From NCBI RefSeq assembly GCF_013387465.1, contig NZ_VYGV01000027.1:62001-126000 (forward strand): 64,000 bases of DNA. Reading direction: 5' to 3'. The translations under genes and the position numbers were made by a program. Numbering within the stretch: the stretch's first letter is position 1; every line of letters begins with the position of its first letter. The notes under the pieces were generated by a model. That model ran no database searches and was not told the origin of the DNA. It saw nothing but the letters and a program-made list of their open reading frames with translations. Shown in pieces: positions 7,510 to 15,794 of the stretch. The stretch comes from Hydrogenophaga aromaticivorans (GTDB lineage Bacteria; Pseudomonadota; Gammaproteobacteria; Burkholderiales; Burkholderiaceae_C).

Positions 7510-8043
7510 GTGATCCAGAAACTCATCGACCACTATTGCCGGGCGTTGTCCGCACTGATGGTCATCAGCCTGTTGCTGATGGTCGTCATGGTGTTTGGCA
7601 ACGTCGTCATGCGCTACGGCTTCAACTCCGGGCTCACCCTGTCCGAAGAGCTCTCGCGCTGGCTGTTCGTCTGGATGACCTTCATGGGCGCGGTTGTCGC
7701 CCTCAACGAGCGCGCTCACCTGGGCACCGATTCGCTCATCGTGCGCCTGCCCGTGGCCGGCCAGAAGCTGTGCCTGGGCGCGACCTTCGTGGCCATGCTC
7801 TTCATCTGCTGGCTGATCTTCAAGGGTTCGCTGGAGCAGACCAAGATCAACTGGGACTCCACCAGCGCGGTCATGGAGACCTCCATGGGCTACTTCTACG
7901 CCAGCGGTGTGGCCTTCGCCGTGCTGGCCGCCCCCATCCTGCTGCTGAACCTGGTGCGCCTGCTCACAGGCCAGATGGCGGACAGCGAGCTGATCGGCAT
8001 CCGCGAGTCCGACGACATGCCGCACGGCGACCCGCACCCCTGA
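7510..8043 (+). CDS. TRAP transporter small permease (DctQ type)
   Basis: A 177-residue protein with four predicted membrane helices, the small membrane subunit of a tripartite ATP-independent periplasmic transporter. The segment LSEELSRWLFVWMTFMGAVV in the second helix region is the family signature. It starts at GTG 7510 with AGGAGAC upstream. The cytoplasmic tail is acidic and His-rich (ESDDMPHGDPHP). It is followed 21 bases later by the large permease gene. With DctM it couples substrate uptake to a sodium or proton gradient. Genes for dehydroquinate dehydratase and shikimate dehydrogenase directly downstream suggest a quinate/shikimate-type substrate. Confidence 0.9.
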   Translation: MIQKLIDHYCRALSALMVISLLLMVVMVFGNVVMRYGFNSGLTLSEELSRWLFVWMTFMGAVVALNERAHLGTDSLIVRLPVAGQKLCLGATFVAMLFICWLIFKGSLEQTKINWDSTSAVMETSMGYFYASGVAFAVLAAPILLLNLVRLLTGQMADSELIGIRESDDMPHGDPHP

Positions 8044-8064
8044 TCAGAGCCAGGAGACATTCCC

Positions 8065-9345
8065 ATGACCATTGCGATCTTCCTGAGCTCCCTCATCGCC
8101 GCCATGATGATCGGCGTGCCCATCTCGTTCTCGCTGCTGCTGTGCGGCGCCGCCCTGATGTGGCACCTGAACATGTTCGACGCGCAGATCCTGGCGCAGA
8201 ACCTGATCGAAGGTTCCAACAGCTTCCCGCTGCTGGCCGTGCCCTTCTTCATGCTGGCCGGCGAGATCATGAACGCGGGCGGCCTGTCCAAGCGCATCGT
8301 GACCTTCGCGATGTCGCTGGTCGGCCATGTGCGTGGCGGCCTGGGTTATGTCGCCATCATGGCCGCGGTCATCATGGCCTCGCTCTCGGGCTCGGCCGTG
8401 GCCGATGCCGCCGCCCTCGCCGCCCTGCTGCTGCCCATGATGCACACCGCCGGCCACGACCGGGCCCGCTCGGCCGGCCTGCTGTCGGCCGCGTCCATCA
8501 TCGCGCCCATCATCCCGCCTTCGATCGGCTTCGTGATCTTCGGCGTCGCCGCCAACGTGTCCATTTCCAAGCTGTTCATGGCCGGCATCGTGCCGGGCAT
8601 GCTGCTGGGTGTGGCGCTGTGCCTGACCTGGTGGTGGCTGGCGCGCAAGGAGAACGTCAAGCCGCCGGTCCGCAAGACCCGCGCCGAAGTCTTCCATGCG
8701 CTGCGCGATGCGATCTACGCCCTGGGCCTGCCGGTGATCGTTGTGGTCGGCCTGAAGTTCGGCGTGTTCACACCGACCGAAGCCGCGGTGGTCGCGGCCG
8801 TCTACGCGCTGTTCATCTCGCTGGTGATCTACCGCGAGCTCAGGATCAGCCAGCTCTACGGCCTGTTCCTGGCCGCCGCGAAGACGACCGCCGTGATCAT
8901 GTTCCTGGTCGCCGCCGCCATGGTCTCGGCCTGGCTGATCACCGTCGCCCAGTTGCCAGCCCAGCTGGTGGAGCTGCTGCAGCCGCTGCTGGACAGCCCG
9001 ACGCTGCTGATGTTCGCGATCATGTTCCTGGTGATCATCGTGGGCACGGCCATGGACATGACGCCCACCATCCTGATCCTGACCCCGGTGCTCATGCCCA
9101 TCGTCAAGGCCGCCGGCATCGACCCCGTTTACTTCGGCGTGCTGTTCGTGATGAACAACGCCATCGGCCTGATCACGCCGCCCGTGGGCACGGTGCTCAA
9201 CACCGTGGCCGGCGTCGGCAAGATCAGCATGGACGAAGTGACCAGGGGCGTCTGGCCTTTCATGATTGCGCAGTTCGCCCTGATGTTCCTGATGGTGCTG
9301 TTCCCGCAGATCGTGTTGGTGCCGCTGGGCTGGTTCTACGGCTGA
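8065..9345 (+). CDS. TRAP transporter large permease (DctM type)
   Basis: A 426-residue, roughly 12-helix inner-membrane protein. It opens with MTIAIFLSSLIAAMMIGVPI and has the family segments GSNSFPLLAVPFFMLAGEIM, SGSAVADAAALAALLLPMM and MNNAIGLITPPVGTVLN. It is the transport subunit that partners the small permease upstream and the periplasmic receptor downstream. ATG 8065 has AGGAGAC upstream. All three TRAP genes lie in one direction with short gaps, so they form one operon preceded by a candidate TetR operator. Confidence 0.93.
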   Translation: MTIAIFLSSLIAAMMIGVPISFSLLLCGAALMWHLNMFDAQILAQNLIEGSNSFPLLAVPFFMLAGEIMNAGGLSKRIVTFAMSLVGHVRGGLGYVAIMAAVIMASLSGSAVADAAALAALLLPMMHTAGHDRARSAGLLSAASIIAPIIPPSIGFVIFGVAANVSISKLFMAGIVPGMLLGVALCLTWWWLARKENVKPPVRKTRAEVFHALRDAIYALGLPVIVVVGLKFGVFTPTEAAVVAAVYALFISLVIYRELRISQLYGLFLAAAKTTAVIMFLVAAAMVSAWLITVAQLPAQLVELLQPLLDSPTLLMFAIMFLVIIVGTAMDMTPTILILTPVLMPIVKAAGIDPVYFGVLFVMNNAIGLITPPVGTVLNTVAGVGKISMDEVTRGVWPFMIAQFALMFLMVLFPQIVLVPLGWFYG

Positions 9346-9443
9346 GCCCCCCCGCTTTCCACACCCTTGCCCTGAACCGGGCACGCCAAGGCAAGGGCAT
9401 CCATTCACCTGCGTCCCGACCCAAAAATCGCTGGAGACATCCC

Positions 9444-10442
9444 ATGAAACGCCTGTTCATCAAGACCCTGCTGGCCACCGCCGCCCTGGCCACCGTCGGC
9501 GTTGCCGCCGCGCAGGACAAAGTCATCAAGTTCGCCAACCAGAACGCGGCGGGTCACCCCATCGTGCAAGGCATGGAGAAGTTCGCCGAAATCGTGGCCG
9601 CCAAGTCCGGCGGCAAGATCAAGGTCAACGTCTTCCCCGGCGGCCAGCTGGGCAGCGACCAGGCCAACGTCTCGGCCCTGCAGGGCGGCACGCTGGAGAT
9701 GGCCTCGATGAACTCGGGCATCTTCGCCGCCCAGGTCAAGGACTTTGCGGTGTTCGACCTGCCCTTCATGTTCGCCAACGGCAAGGAAGCCGACGCCGTG
9801 GTCGATGGCCCCTTCGGCAAGAAGCTGCACGCCAAGCTGGAAGAGAAGGGCCTGGTCGGCCTGGGCTACTACGAGCTGGGCTTTCGCAACATCACCAACA
9901 GCAAGCGCGCCATCAACAAGGTGGAAGACATCGCCGGCCTGAAGCTGCGCGTGATCCCCAACCCGATCAACGTGGACTGGGTCAAGGCGCTGGACGCCAA
10001 CCCCACGCCCCTGCCCTTCCCCGAGCTGTACGCCGCGCTGGAGCAGAAGGCCGTGGACGGCCAGGAGAACCCGGTCGCCACGATCTGGGGCGCCAAGCTG
10101 CACGAAGTGCAGAAGTTCATGACCCTGACCAACCACCAGTACAACCCGCAGTCGGTGGTGATCAGCAAGAAGTTCTGGGACAGCCTGTCGGCCGACGAGA
10201 AGAAGATCGTCGGTGACGCCGTGACCGAGTCCGCCAAGTTCCAGCGCAACCAGGCCCGTGCTTCGGTGGCCAGCACCCTGGACAACCTGAAAAAGGCCGG
10301 CATGACCGTCTCCGAGCTGCCCGCGGCCGAACAGGTCAAGCTGGTCGAGAAGATGAAGCCGGTGATCACCAAGCACGCCGGCAACGTCGGTGAAGCGACC
10401 GTGAGCGACCTGCTGGCCGAACTCGCCAAAGCGCGGAAATGA
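9444..10442 (+). CDS. TRAP transporter periplasmic solute receptor (DctP type)
   Basis: A 332-residue secreted receptor with a signal peptide (MKRLFIKTLLATAALATVGVA, cleaved after AAAQ). The mature part reads as a DctP-fold protein: KFANQNAAGHPIVQGMEKFA, GGQLGSDQANV, then KLRVIPNPINVDWVKALDANP containing the Arg that normally binds the substrate carboxylate, and VDGQENPVATIWG. ATG 9444 follows GGAGAC. The gap from dctM (98 bases) is longer than the preceding one, and a perfect hairpin follows the gene. It determines the transporter's specificity, here probably a carboxylated hydroaromatic compound from its neighbours. Confidence 0.92.
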   Translation: MKRLFIKTLLATAALATVGVAAAQDKVIKFANQNAAGHPIVQGMEKFAEIVAAKSGGKIKVNVFPGGQLGSDQANVSALQGGTLEMASMNSGIFAAQVKDFAVFDLPFMFANGKEADAVVDGPFGKKLHAKLEEKGLVGLGYYELGFRNITNSKRAINKVEDIAGLKLRVIPNPINVDWVKALDANPTPLPFPELYAALEQKAVDGQENPVATIWGAKLHEVQKFMTLTNHQYNPQSVVISKKFWDSLSADEKKIVGDAVTESAKFQRNQARASVASTLDNLKKAGMTVSELPAAEQVKLVEKMKPVITKHAGNVGEATVSDLLAELAKARK

Positions 10443-10447
10443 TGCAC

Positions 10448-10473
10448 AAACCGGGTGCTCCGGCACCCGGTTT
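10448..10473 (+). terminator. Hairpin after the TRAP receptor gene
   Basis: AAACCGGGTGC and GCACCCGGTTT form a perfect 11-pair stem with a four-base loop, followed by only a weak T stretch. It may terminate or attenuate between the TRAP genes and aroQ. Confidence 0.6.
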
Positions 10474-10509
10474 ATGCTCGAACGCTCCGCCTATACCCGA
10501 CCTCTCGCC

Positions 10510-10986
10510 ATGAAAAAAATCCTCATCCTCAACGGCCCCAACCTGAACCTGCTGGGCACCCGCGAACCCGCGCAATACGGCTACACGACGCTGGCCGATG
10601 TGGAGGCCTTCTGCAAGGCCCATGGCCAGACGATCGGCTACGAGGTGGAGTGCTTCCAGAGCAACTGGGAAGGCGCGCTGATCGACCGCATCCACGAAGC
10701 CGGCCGCCAGTACAAGGCGGGCGAACTGCTGGGCGTGGTGATCAACCCCGGCGCGCTGACCCACACCTCCATCGCGCTGCACGACGCCATCAAGGGCGTG
10801 GAACCGTTGCCCGTGATCGAGTGCCATATCTCCAACGTGCACGCCCGAGAAGCCTTCCGCCACCACTCGTGGGTGTCGCCTGCGGCGGCCGGCATCGTGG
10901 TCGGTTTCGGCGTGGACGGCTACCTGATCGCCATGGACGGCCTGGTGCGCAAGTTCGTGAACTCGGCCGCCACCAAGAAGCCCTGA
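10510..10986 (+). CDS. aroQ: Type II 3-dehydroquinate dehydratase
   Basis: A 158-residue type II dehydroquinase that interconverts 3-dehydroquinate and 3-dehydroshikimate. Diagnostic segments are ILNGPNLNLLGTREP, the flexible-loop Tyr region (AQYGYTTL), QSNWEGALIDRIHEA, NPGALTHTSIALHDA and the catalytic-His segment IECHISNVHAREAFRHHSW. ATG 10510 is chosen by homology; an upstream TTG/ATG extension overlaps the hairpin. The enzyme is used in both biosynthesis and quinate catabolism. Placement between a TRAP transporter and a shikimate dehydrogenase under a PcaR-like box pair favours a catabolic role here. Confidence 0.93.
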   Translation: MKKILILNGPNLNLLGTREPAQYGYTTLADVEAFCKAHGQTIGYEVECFQSNWEGALIDRIHEAGRQYKAGELLGVVINPGALTHTSIALHDAIKGVEPLPVIECHISNVHAREAFRHHSWVSPAAAGIVVGFGVDGYLIAMDGLVRKFVNSAATKKP

Positions 10987-11033
10987 AGGGCCGGACTGCG
11001 ACCCGCCGCCATGTGCGGGTTTACCTCCGAAGC

Positions 11034-11069
11034 GCGCGATAAACGAACGATACAGAACGGTTAACGAAC
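11034..11069. promoter_or_regulatory. Pair of PcaR-like IclR boxes upstream of shikimate dehydrogenase
   Basis: Read on the minus strand, 11034-11048 is GTTCGTTTATCGCGC and 11055-11069 is GTTCGTTAACCGTTC. Their centres are 21 bp apart, exactly as in the box pair at 31227-31262. The shared pattern is GTTCGnTnAYCGnnC, close to GTTCGATAATCGCAC, the PcaR-type site as I recall it. They lie 87-122 bases before the shikimate dehydrogenase start. Confidence 0.55.
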
Positions 11070-11155
11070 CAATCACGCCCGGATTTTGACCTGCCCGGCG
11101 CCGAAGCGACCTACAGTCGCGCCCATCTTTTGACCCCGCCATCGAAGAGCCCACC

Positions 11156-11989
11156 ATGATCAACGGCCACACCGAGCTCATCGCCCACATCGGCTACCCG
11201 ACGCACAGCTTCAAGTCGCCGTCGATCTACAACCCCTACTTTGAACACGTGGGCGTGAACGCCATCGTGGTGCCCATGGGCTGCAAGCCCGAGGACTACC
11301 CCGCCTTCCTCAAGAGCGTCTTCACGCTGACCAACATCCGCGGCGCGCTCATCACCATGCCGCACAAGGTGGTCACCGTCGGCCTGCTCGACGACGTCAC
11401 CCCCACCGTGAAAGTGGCCGGCGCCTGCAACGCGGTCAAGCGATTGCCCGATGGCCGCCTGGTGGGCGACCAGTTCGACGGCGCCGGCTTCGTGCGCGGC
11501 GTTCAACGCAAGGGCCTTCAACTCGCTGGCGCGCGTGTGCTGGTGGTCGGCAGCGGCGGCGTGGGCTGCGCCATCGCCGCCTCGCTGGCCGGTGCGGGCA
11601 TCTCCCACATCAGCCTGTTCGACGTCCACACCACCTCGGCCGAGGCCCTGGGCCAGCGCATCCGCGACAACTACCCGGCCATCGACGTGAAGACCGGCAG
11701 CAACGATCCGGCCGGCTTCGACCTCGTGGTCAACGCCACGCCCATGGGCATGAACGAAGGCGACCCCCTGCCGCTGGACGTGTCGCGCCTGGACGCCAGC
11801 ACCTTCGTCGGCGAGGTCGTGATGCGCACCGAAATGACCGCCTTCCTCAGTGCCGCCCAGGCCAGAGGCTGTCGGGTGCAAGTGGGCTCCGACATGCTGT
11901 TCGAAATGATTCCCGCGTATCTGGAATACTTCGGCTTCCCCACCACCACGCCCGAAGTCCTGCGCTCGGTGGCCCGACTGAGTTATTGA
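11156..11989 (+). CDS. Shikimate dehydrogenase family protein
   Basis: A 277-residue AroE-fold oxidoreductase interconverting shikimate (or quinate) and the 3-dehydro form with NAD(P). Substrate-site segments are FKSPSIYNPYF (Ser pair), ITMPHKVVTVG with the catalytic Lys, and GDQFDGAGF with the partner Asp. The Rossmann motif is VLVVGSGGVGCAIAASLAGAG. It diverges from housekeeping AroE in sequence and lies beside aroQ and a transporter, so it probably acts oxidatively in catabolism of shikimate or quinate. Two PcaR-like boxes precede it. The cofactor preference cannot be fixed from reading alone. Confidence 0.85.
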   Translation: MINGHTELIAHIGYPTHSFKSPSIYNPYFEHVGVNAIVVPMGCKPEDYPAFLKSVFTLTNIRGALITMPHKVVTVGLLDDVTPTVKVAGACNAVKRLPDGRLVGDQFDGAGFVRGVQRKGLQLAGARVLVVGSGGVGCAIAASLAGAGISHISLFDVHTTSAEALGQRIRDNYPAIDVKTGSNDPAGFDLVVNATPMGMNEGDPLPLDVSRLDASTFVGEVVMRTEMTAFLSAAQARGCRVQVGSDMLFEMIPAYLEYFGFPTTTPEVLRSVARLSY

Positions 11990-12002
11990 TCCCGGCGCCC
12001 TT

Positions 12003-12869
12003 TTGCCCCAACCCCTGTATCCCCGCCCGGCCCTGGGCATCGCGCTGGCGATCGCCGCCACGCTCTGTTTCGCCCTGCTCGACACCACCTCCCAGTTCGT
12101 GGGCGGTGTCGTGCCTGTTCTCATGGCCATCTGGCTGCGCTTCCTGGTGCAGACCGGCATGACCGTGGCGCTGCTCTGGCCCAGCCAGGGCAAAGCCCTG
12201 TTCCACACCACCGCGCCCGGCTGGCAGCTGCTGCGTGGCGCGCTCATGGTGACATCGGGCACCGTGGCCTACATGAGCCTGCGCTTCGTGCCGGTGGGCG
12301 ACTTCACCGCCATCCTCATGCTCGTGCCACTCGCCATCACCGTGCTGGCCGCGCCGCTGCTGCGCGAACGCGTGCCCACACTCACCTGGTGGCTCATCGC
12401 GGGCGGCTTCGCCGGCGCGCTCATCGTGATCCGGCCCAAGGGCAGCGACTTCCAGGGCGCCATGCTGCTGCCGCTGGCGCTCGTGCTCATCAACGCGCTC
12501 TACCAGATCGTCACCAGCAAGATGGTGAAGACCGAAGACCCCGGCACCATGCACTTCTACACCGGGCTCACCGGCCTGGTGTTCGGCACGCTGGCGCTGC
12601 CCTGGTCGTGGGCGCCCATGGCCACCTGGCAACTCTGGGCCCTGGTGGCACTCATGGGCGTGTTCGGCTCGCTCGGCCATTACGTGATGATCCAGGCCTA
12701 CCACCGCGCCCCGGCCTCGCGCCTCACGCCCTACATGTACGCCCAGATCGGCTTCGCCACGCTCGCGGGCTGGATCGTGTTCGGCTACGCCCCCGATGTG
12801 TGGACCGTGGTGGGCGTGGCGCTGATCGCGGTGTGCGGGGCGCTGGGGGTGCGGGTCCGGCAGGGGTGA
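12003..12869 (+). CDS. DMT superfamily (EamA) transporter
   Basis: A 288-residue protein with about ten hydrophobic helices arranged as two EamA repeats (ALAIAATLCFALLDTTSQF in the first; a second begins near LLPLALVLINALYQIVTSKM). The only plausible start is TTG 12003, 13 bases after the preceding stop, with no clear ribosome site. Members export or import small metabolites. Being the last gene of the aroQ/shikimate-dehydrogenase run, it may move an intermediate of that pathway, but the neighbour relation is the only hint. Confidence 0.8.
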   Translation: MPQPLYPRPALGIALAIAATLCFALLDTTSQFVGGVVPVLMAIWLRFLVQTGMTVALLWPSQGKALFHTTAPGWQLLRGALMVTSGTVAYMSLRFVPVGDFTAILMLVPLAITVLAAPLLRERVPTLTWWLIAGGFAGALIVIRPKGSDFQGAMLLPLALVLINALYQIVTSKMVKTEDPGTMHFYTGLTGLVFGTLALPWSWAPMATWQLWALVALMGVFGSLGHYVMIQAYHRAPASRLTPYMYAQIGFATLAGWIVFGYAPDVWTVVGVALIAVCGALGVRVRQG

Positions 12870-13104
12870 AGGCAGAGACCGATCCACTGGGGAAGATCGC
12901 CCGCCCCGCGTGAGTGGCTGGTGTGCAGCGTTCTGACGGTGGGTGCTGCTAGGCGTACTCACGCTGACTGCCACGAAGCGGATGTTGGGCGCGGTGACCG
13001 GCACCAACCCGTTTTCCGGCCTGGGTCATAGCTGAGCAACGGACCCAGGATGGCTATTGCTTGCTTTGGTGGGAAGCCCTTTTAGTCGCGCCCAACATGG
13101 GAGT
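12870..13104. other. Intergenic stretch without recognised gene
   Basis: The 235 bases between the convergent DMT transporter and HDOD genes hold no convincing frame with a ribosome site, no strong terminator and no copy of the dispersed repeat. Base composition falls toward the HDOD gene. Confidence 0.5.
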
Positions 13105-13929
13105 TCATTCGGACGCAGCGACTTCGGTCTCACGCGTGAACGAGGGAATCACTTCCCCCATCAGACTGTCAGGGTTGATGCCAAGGACCATCCCCACCGG
13201 GTCGGGGTAGCTGCTGATCAACTCTTCGCCGCTCAATGACATCTCTTGTCCGCGGGCCCGCCAGGAAGCAATGTGGACCACGCCAGCGATCGGTTCGTAT
13301 ACATCGTCTTCAAACGGTGCAGCCTGGTGACGAATGGCATCGATCATCTTCTGAGGGAAGCGCCATTCTTTGGCGAGCGCAGCACCCACTTCACCGTAGC
13401 TGTAGCCAAACAAGCCTTGTTCGGCATGAGCCCTCTTGATATCCAATACGGGCACGCGCTGGTCCAGATCCATCATGGCTTCGGGCATTGCCGCATGCAT
13501 CATCAGCTCGCCAATACTGTGCACAAGACCGGCGGTGAAAGCGGTGCTCTCGTCAATCTTGATCGGCAGGGCGATGCTGCGAGACAGGTTGGCTGATGTG
13601 ATGCTGTAGCGCCAGAACTGTGTGTGGTTGACTCCAGCCACACAACGAAAACCCTCACCCAACGATGCGGCAATGACCAGTGCGCGTACTTTGATCAAAC
13701 CCATCACATTGAGGGCATCCCTGGCGTTGGTGACGGAGCGACTCAGCCCAAAGAAGGCGGAATTGGCGGTCTTCAGCAACTTGGCAGTCAGCACCGGATC
13801 TTCTTCAATCAAAGACGCCACATACAACGTGTCCACGTCTTCCTGATTGAACGTGTCCATCAACTTGCGCACGACCCTCGGCGCAGAAGGCAAAGTGTTG
13901 GGAAGCTTCAGGAGTCTGTCGATGTTCAT
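13105..13929 (-). CDS. HDOD domain protein
   Basis: A 274-residue protein consisting of an HDOD domain, the degenerate HD-hydrolase module found in bacterial signalling proteins. The opening MNIDRLLKLPNTLPSAPRVV is the usual HDOD start, followed by LIEEDPVLTAKLLKTANSAFFG and FTAGLVHSIGELMMH. ATG 13929 is chosen on that basis; no Shine-Dalgarno is evident and the frame continues upstream. Its base composition is lower than its neighbours: three sampled 60-base lines contain 34, 34 and 27 G or C. No partner kinase or diguanylate cyclase gene lies beside it. Possible recent acquisition or unusual expression; role unknown. Confidence 0.8.
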   Translation of the reverse strand: MNIDRLLKLPNTLPSAPRVVRKLMDTFNQEDVDTLYVASLIEEDPVLTAKLLKTANSAFFGLSRSVTNARDALNVMGLIKVRALVIAASLGEGFRCVAGVNHTQFWRYSITSANLSRSIALPIKIDESTAFTAGLVHSIGELMMHAAMPEAMMDLDQRVPVLDIKRAHAEQGLFGYSYGEVGAALAKEWRFPQKMIDAIRHQAAPFEDDVYEPIAGVVHIASWRARGQEMSLSGEELISSYPDPVGMVLGINPDSLMGEVIPSFTRETEVAASE

Positions 13930-14224
13930 GTCGCGCCGGTGTATGTATGGAATGAAGAAGGGCTGCTTTTGAAAGCTATCGGCGATAGCTCGCCACAATG
14001 GAGTGCTATTTGGAAAACTTTTTGAATCCAACAAGCTGTCGCAGGCTGCTCTGTGTCGAGAGCGTGAGTGCGCGACTTTCGCTAACAGCCAATGGACAGT
14101 CGATGCTGCGAGAAGTTGATCGCGATCCGTTCGACGGAGGGCGAACGTCATGTTTCAGGCCGAGAGCCGTCCTCCGCCTCAGCGAACCCTGAGCGACCGG
14201 TCTGGGCACCACTGCGCTCCTCCC
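13930..14224. other. Intergenic stretch upstream of the HDOD gene
   Basis: The 295 bases hold a 17-base perfect palindrome (13974-13990) but no convincing gene on either strand. The right half regains the high GC of the surrounding genome. Confidence 0.5.
13974..13990. promoter_or_regulatory. 17-base palindrome upstream of the HDOD gene
   Basis: AGCTATCG and CGATAGCT flank a single central G. The palindrome lies 45 bases before the HDOD start codon on the minus strand, a position suited to an operator. No adjacent regulator gene is present. Confidence 0.4.
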
Positions 14225-15070
14225 CTACCGAGGGTCGGGCGAATCAGGCGCCGCGTTTCGCACGGCCGCGCCGGGGTCCTTTTCGAGCTTGGACAGTGAC
14301 AGCTCCCAGGTCTTGAGCGCCCAGTAGGCGCCGAAGGTCCAGATGCCCACCATCTCCACAAAGAACACGACGCTGCCGCCGCGGTCCAGCAGTGCCGCCA
14401 GAACGAAGCCGGTCGCCGGCCCCAGGAACATCAGCGCGGCCAGCACGCGGTAGGCGCGCCTGAACATCGGCTCCCGGTGCTTGTGGTCGGCAGGCAGGTA
14501 GCTCAGCGAATGGCAGGCGCATTGCCAGGCCACGATGCCGAGCAGGACGAACAGCGCGGCCGCGGCCGCGAAGTGGATCGGCAGATCGGGCTGCCGCCCG
14601 GCCCAGTCCAGCACGGCGGGGCAGTCCTTGACCAGCTGCATGACACGGTCGTCGCCGCTGAGATCCTTCCCGGTGATGCGTTCCGGATAGACAGCGACCA
14701 ACAGCGCGCAGATGGCCGCGGTGTTCAGCAGGGTGTTCTCGCGCCGCGTGAGCCCCTTGTACAGATGCAGCCCTGCCGCGATGGCGCACAGCCCGCCGAC
14801 GAAAAAAGTGCGCATCGGGAATTCGGCACACTGCGCGGCCCCGGTTTCGGCCGATGCGCGGGCGGCGAAGAAGTACGCGCTCATCGAGGGCTGCAGCGGC
14901 AGGTCGTGAACGAAGCGCCCCCAGAAGTAGAGGAACGCGGGGAAGGCGAAGGCCAGCACCGCCAGCCCGAACCTCAGGGAAAAATAGGTTTCAGAGAAGT
15001 GCCGCCACAGCGCCTGCGCATCGGCGGGTGGCGGCTGGTTGTTCATCAGGCCGGGCTGCGTGCGGTCCAT
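14225..15070 (-). CDS. Uncharacterised multi-pass membrane protein
   Basis: A 281-residue protein with about six hydrophobic helices, for example LRFGLAVLAFAFPAFLYFWG, FFVGGLCAIAAGLHLY and FAAAAALFVLLGIVAWQC. The ATG at 15070 follows AAGGAG at good spacing; the upstream extension is rejected. A predicted outer loop contains two Cys residues (AAQCAEF and VKDCPAV), and Glu/His-rich cytoplasmic loops are present. I do not recognise a family and assign no function. The next gene on the same strand (VOC protein) lies upstream, with a GC-rich hairpin in between. Confidence 0.7.
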   Translation of the reverse strand: MDRTQPGLMNNQPPPADAQALWRHFSETYFSLRFGLAVLAFAFPAFLYFWGRFVHDLPLQPSMSAYFFAARASAETGAAQCAEFPMRTFFVGGLCAIAAGLHLYKGLTRRENTLLNTAAICALLVAVYPERITGKDLSGDDRVMQLVKDCPAVLDWAGRQPDLPIHFAAAAALFVLLGIVAWQCACHSLSYLPADHKHREPMFRRAYRVLAALMFLGPATGFVLAALLDRGGSVVFFVEMVGIWTFGAYWALKTWELSLSKLEKDPGAAVRNAAPDSPDPR

Positions 15071-15122
15071 GCCGTGCTCCTTTCGGATGCGGAAACGGTG
15101 CCGCCATTCTGCGGCCATCTTT

Positions 15123-15156
15123 TGCGGCCGCAATCCCTACTCGGAGGGATGCCGCA
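15123..15156 (-). terminator. Bulged hairpin between VOC and membrane-protein genes
   Basis: TGCGGC pairs with GCCGCA and ATCCCT with AGGGAT, around an ACTCGG loop with a four-base bulge (CGCA). It lies about 35 bases after the VOC stop on the minus strand, without a U-tract. It could act as terminator or mRNA stabiliser. Confidence 0.35.
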
Positions 15157-15190
15157 GCACCGCCTCCGGTTCGTGACGACGCGCGACGAC

Positions 15191-15571
15191 CTACGCCAGG
15201 TCCTCGTGCAGGCAGAGGAAGTTGCCCTCGGTGTCCTTGAACCAGGCCGCCTTCTCCGAACCGAGCACACAGACGTGGTTCACGGTCTTGAAGTCGGGCA
15301 GGTCGTAGTCTTCGAAAACCACGCCGGCCTGCTTCAGTTCGGCGATGCTCGCGGCGATGTCGGGCACCCGGAAGCTGATGGCCGTGTGTTCGGCCTTGGT
15401 TCCCTCGGGCTTCGGGAACAGGGCGAGCGTGCTGCCACCGACCGCATACTCGAACTTGCCATCGGGCCGGAAGTCGCCTGGCGTCAACCCGAGGCAGCGT
15501 TCGTAGAACGCCCGGGCCCGGGCCATGTCTTTCACGGGCAGCATCGTGGTCACAGAAGCGTTGCTGAGCAT
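15191..15571 (-). CDS. VOC (glyoxalase/dioxygenase fold) family protein
   Basis: A 126-residue single-module vicinal oxygen chelate protein. It begins MLSNASVTTMLPVKDMARAR, continues with FYERCLGLTPGDFRPDG and ends AAWFKDTEGNFLCLHEDLA, matching the paired beta-alpha-beta-beta-beta pattern. ATG 15571 has AAAGGAG seven bases upstream. A Glu in the HTAIS/CLHED strands could bind metal, but the substrate is not deducible. The family includes lyases, antibiotic-resistance proteins and stress proteins. Confidence 0.85.
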   Translation of the reverse strand: MLSNASVTTMLPVKDMARARAFYERCLGLTPGDFRPDGKFEYAVGGSTLALFPKPEGTKAEHTAISFRVPDIAASIAELKQAGVVFEDYDLPDFKTVNHVCVLGSEKAAWFKDTEGNFLCLHEDLA

Positions 15572-15794
15572 ATGCACTCCTTTCACGAGACCTGGCTGCT
15601 CCCGCTCCAGAATGACGATCCGGGGCATCGTCAGCCAGCCCATGAGCATAGACCTGCCGTCACCCGAACGCCAGTGCCCTGCCCCGCTCTGGCACCACCG
15701 GTCGGCAGCTGGCTTCCTCACGCTCAAGGCCTCCCGCGCGCTGCCGATACAAGCCGTTGAAGCCCCGTTCACCGACCCGCGTTGCCCACCCACC

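Noticed and set aside
8044..9408. 454-codon minus-strand frame opposite dctM
   Set aside because: His/Gln/Asp-rich antisense shadow caused by the codon bias of a GC-rich membrane-protein gene.
7536..9443. Long open frame of over 600 codons upstream of and in phase with the TRAP receptor gene
   Set aside because: It is Arg/His/Pro-rich shadow coding of the dctQ and dctM genes in another frame. The receptor's signal peptide at 9444 marks the real start.
12870..13104. Possible decayed gene between the DMT and HDOD genes
   Set aside because: Translations on both strands gave no segment recognisable as a protein family.
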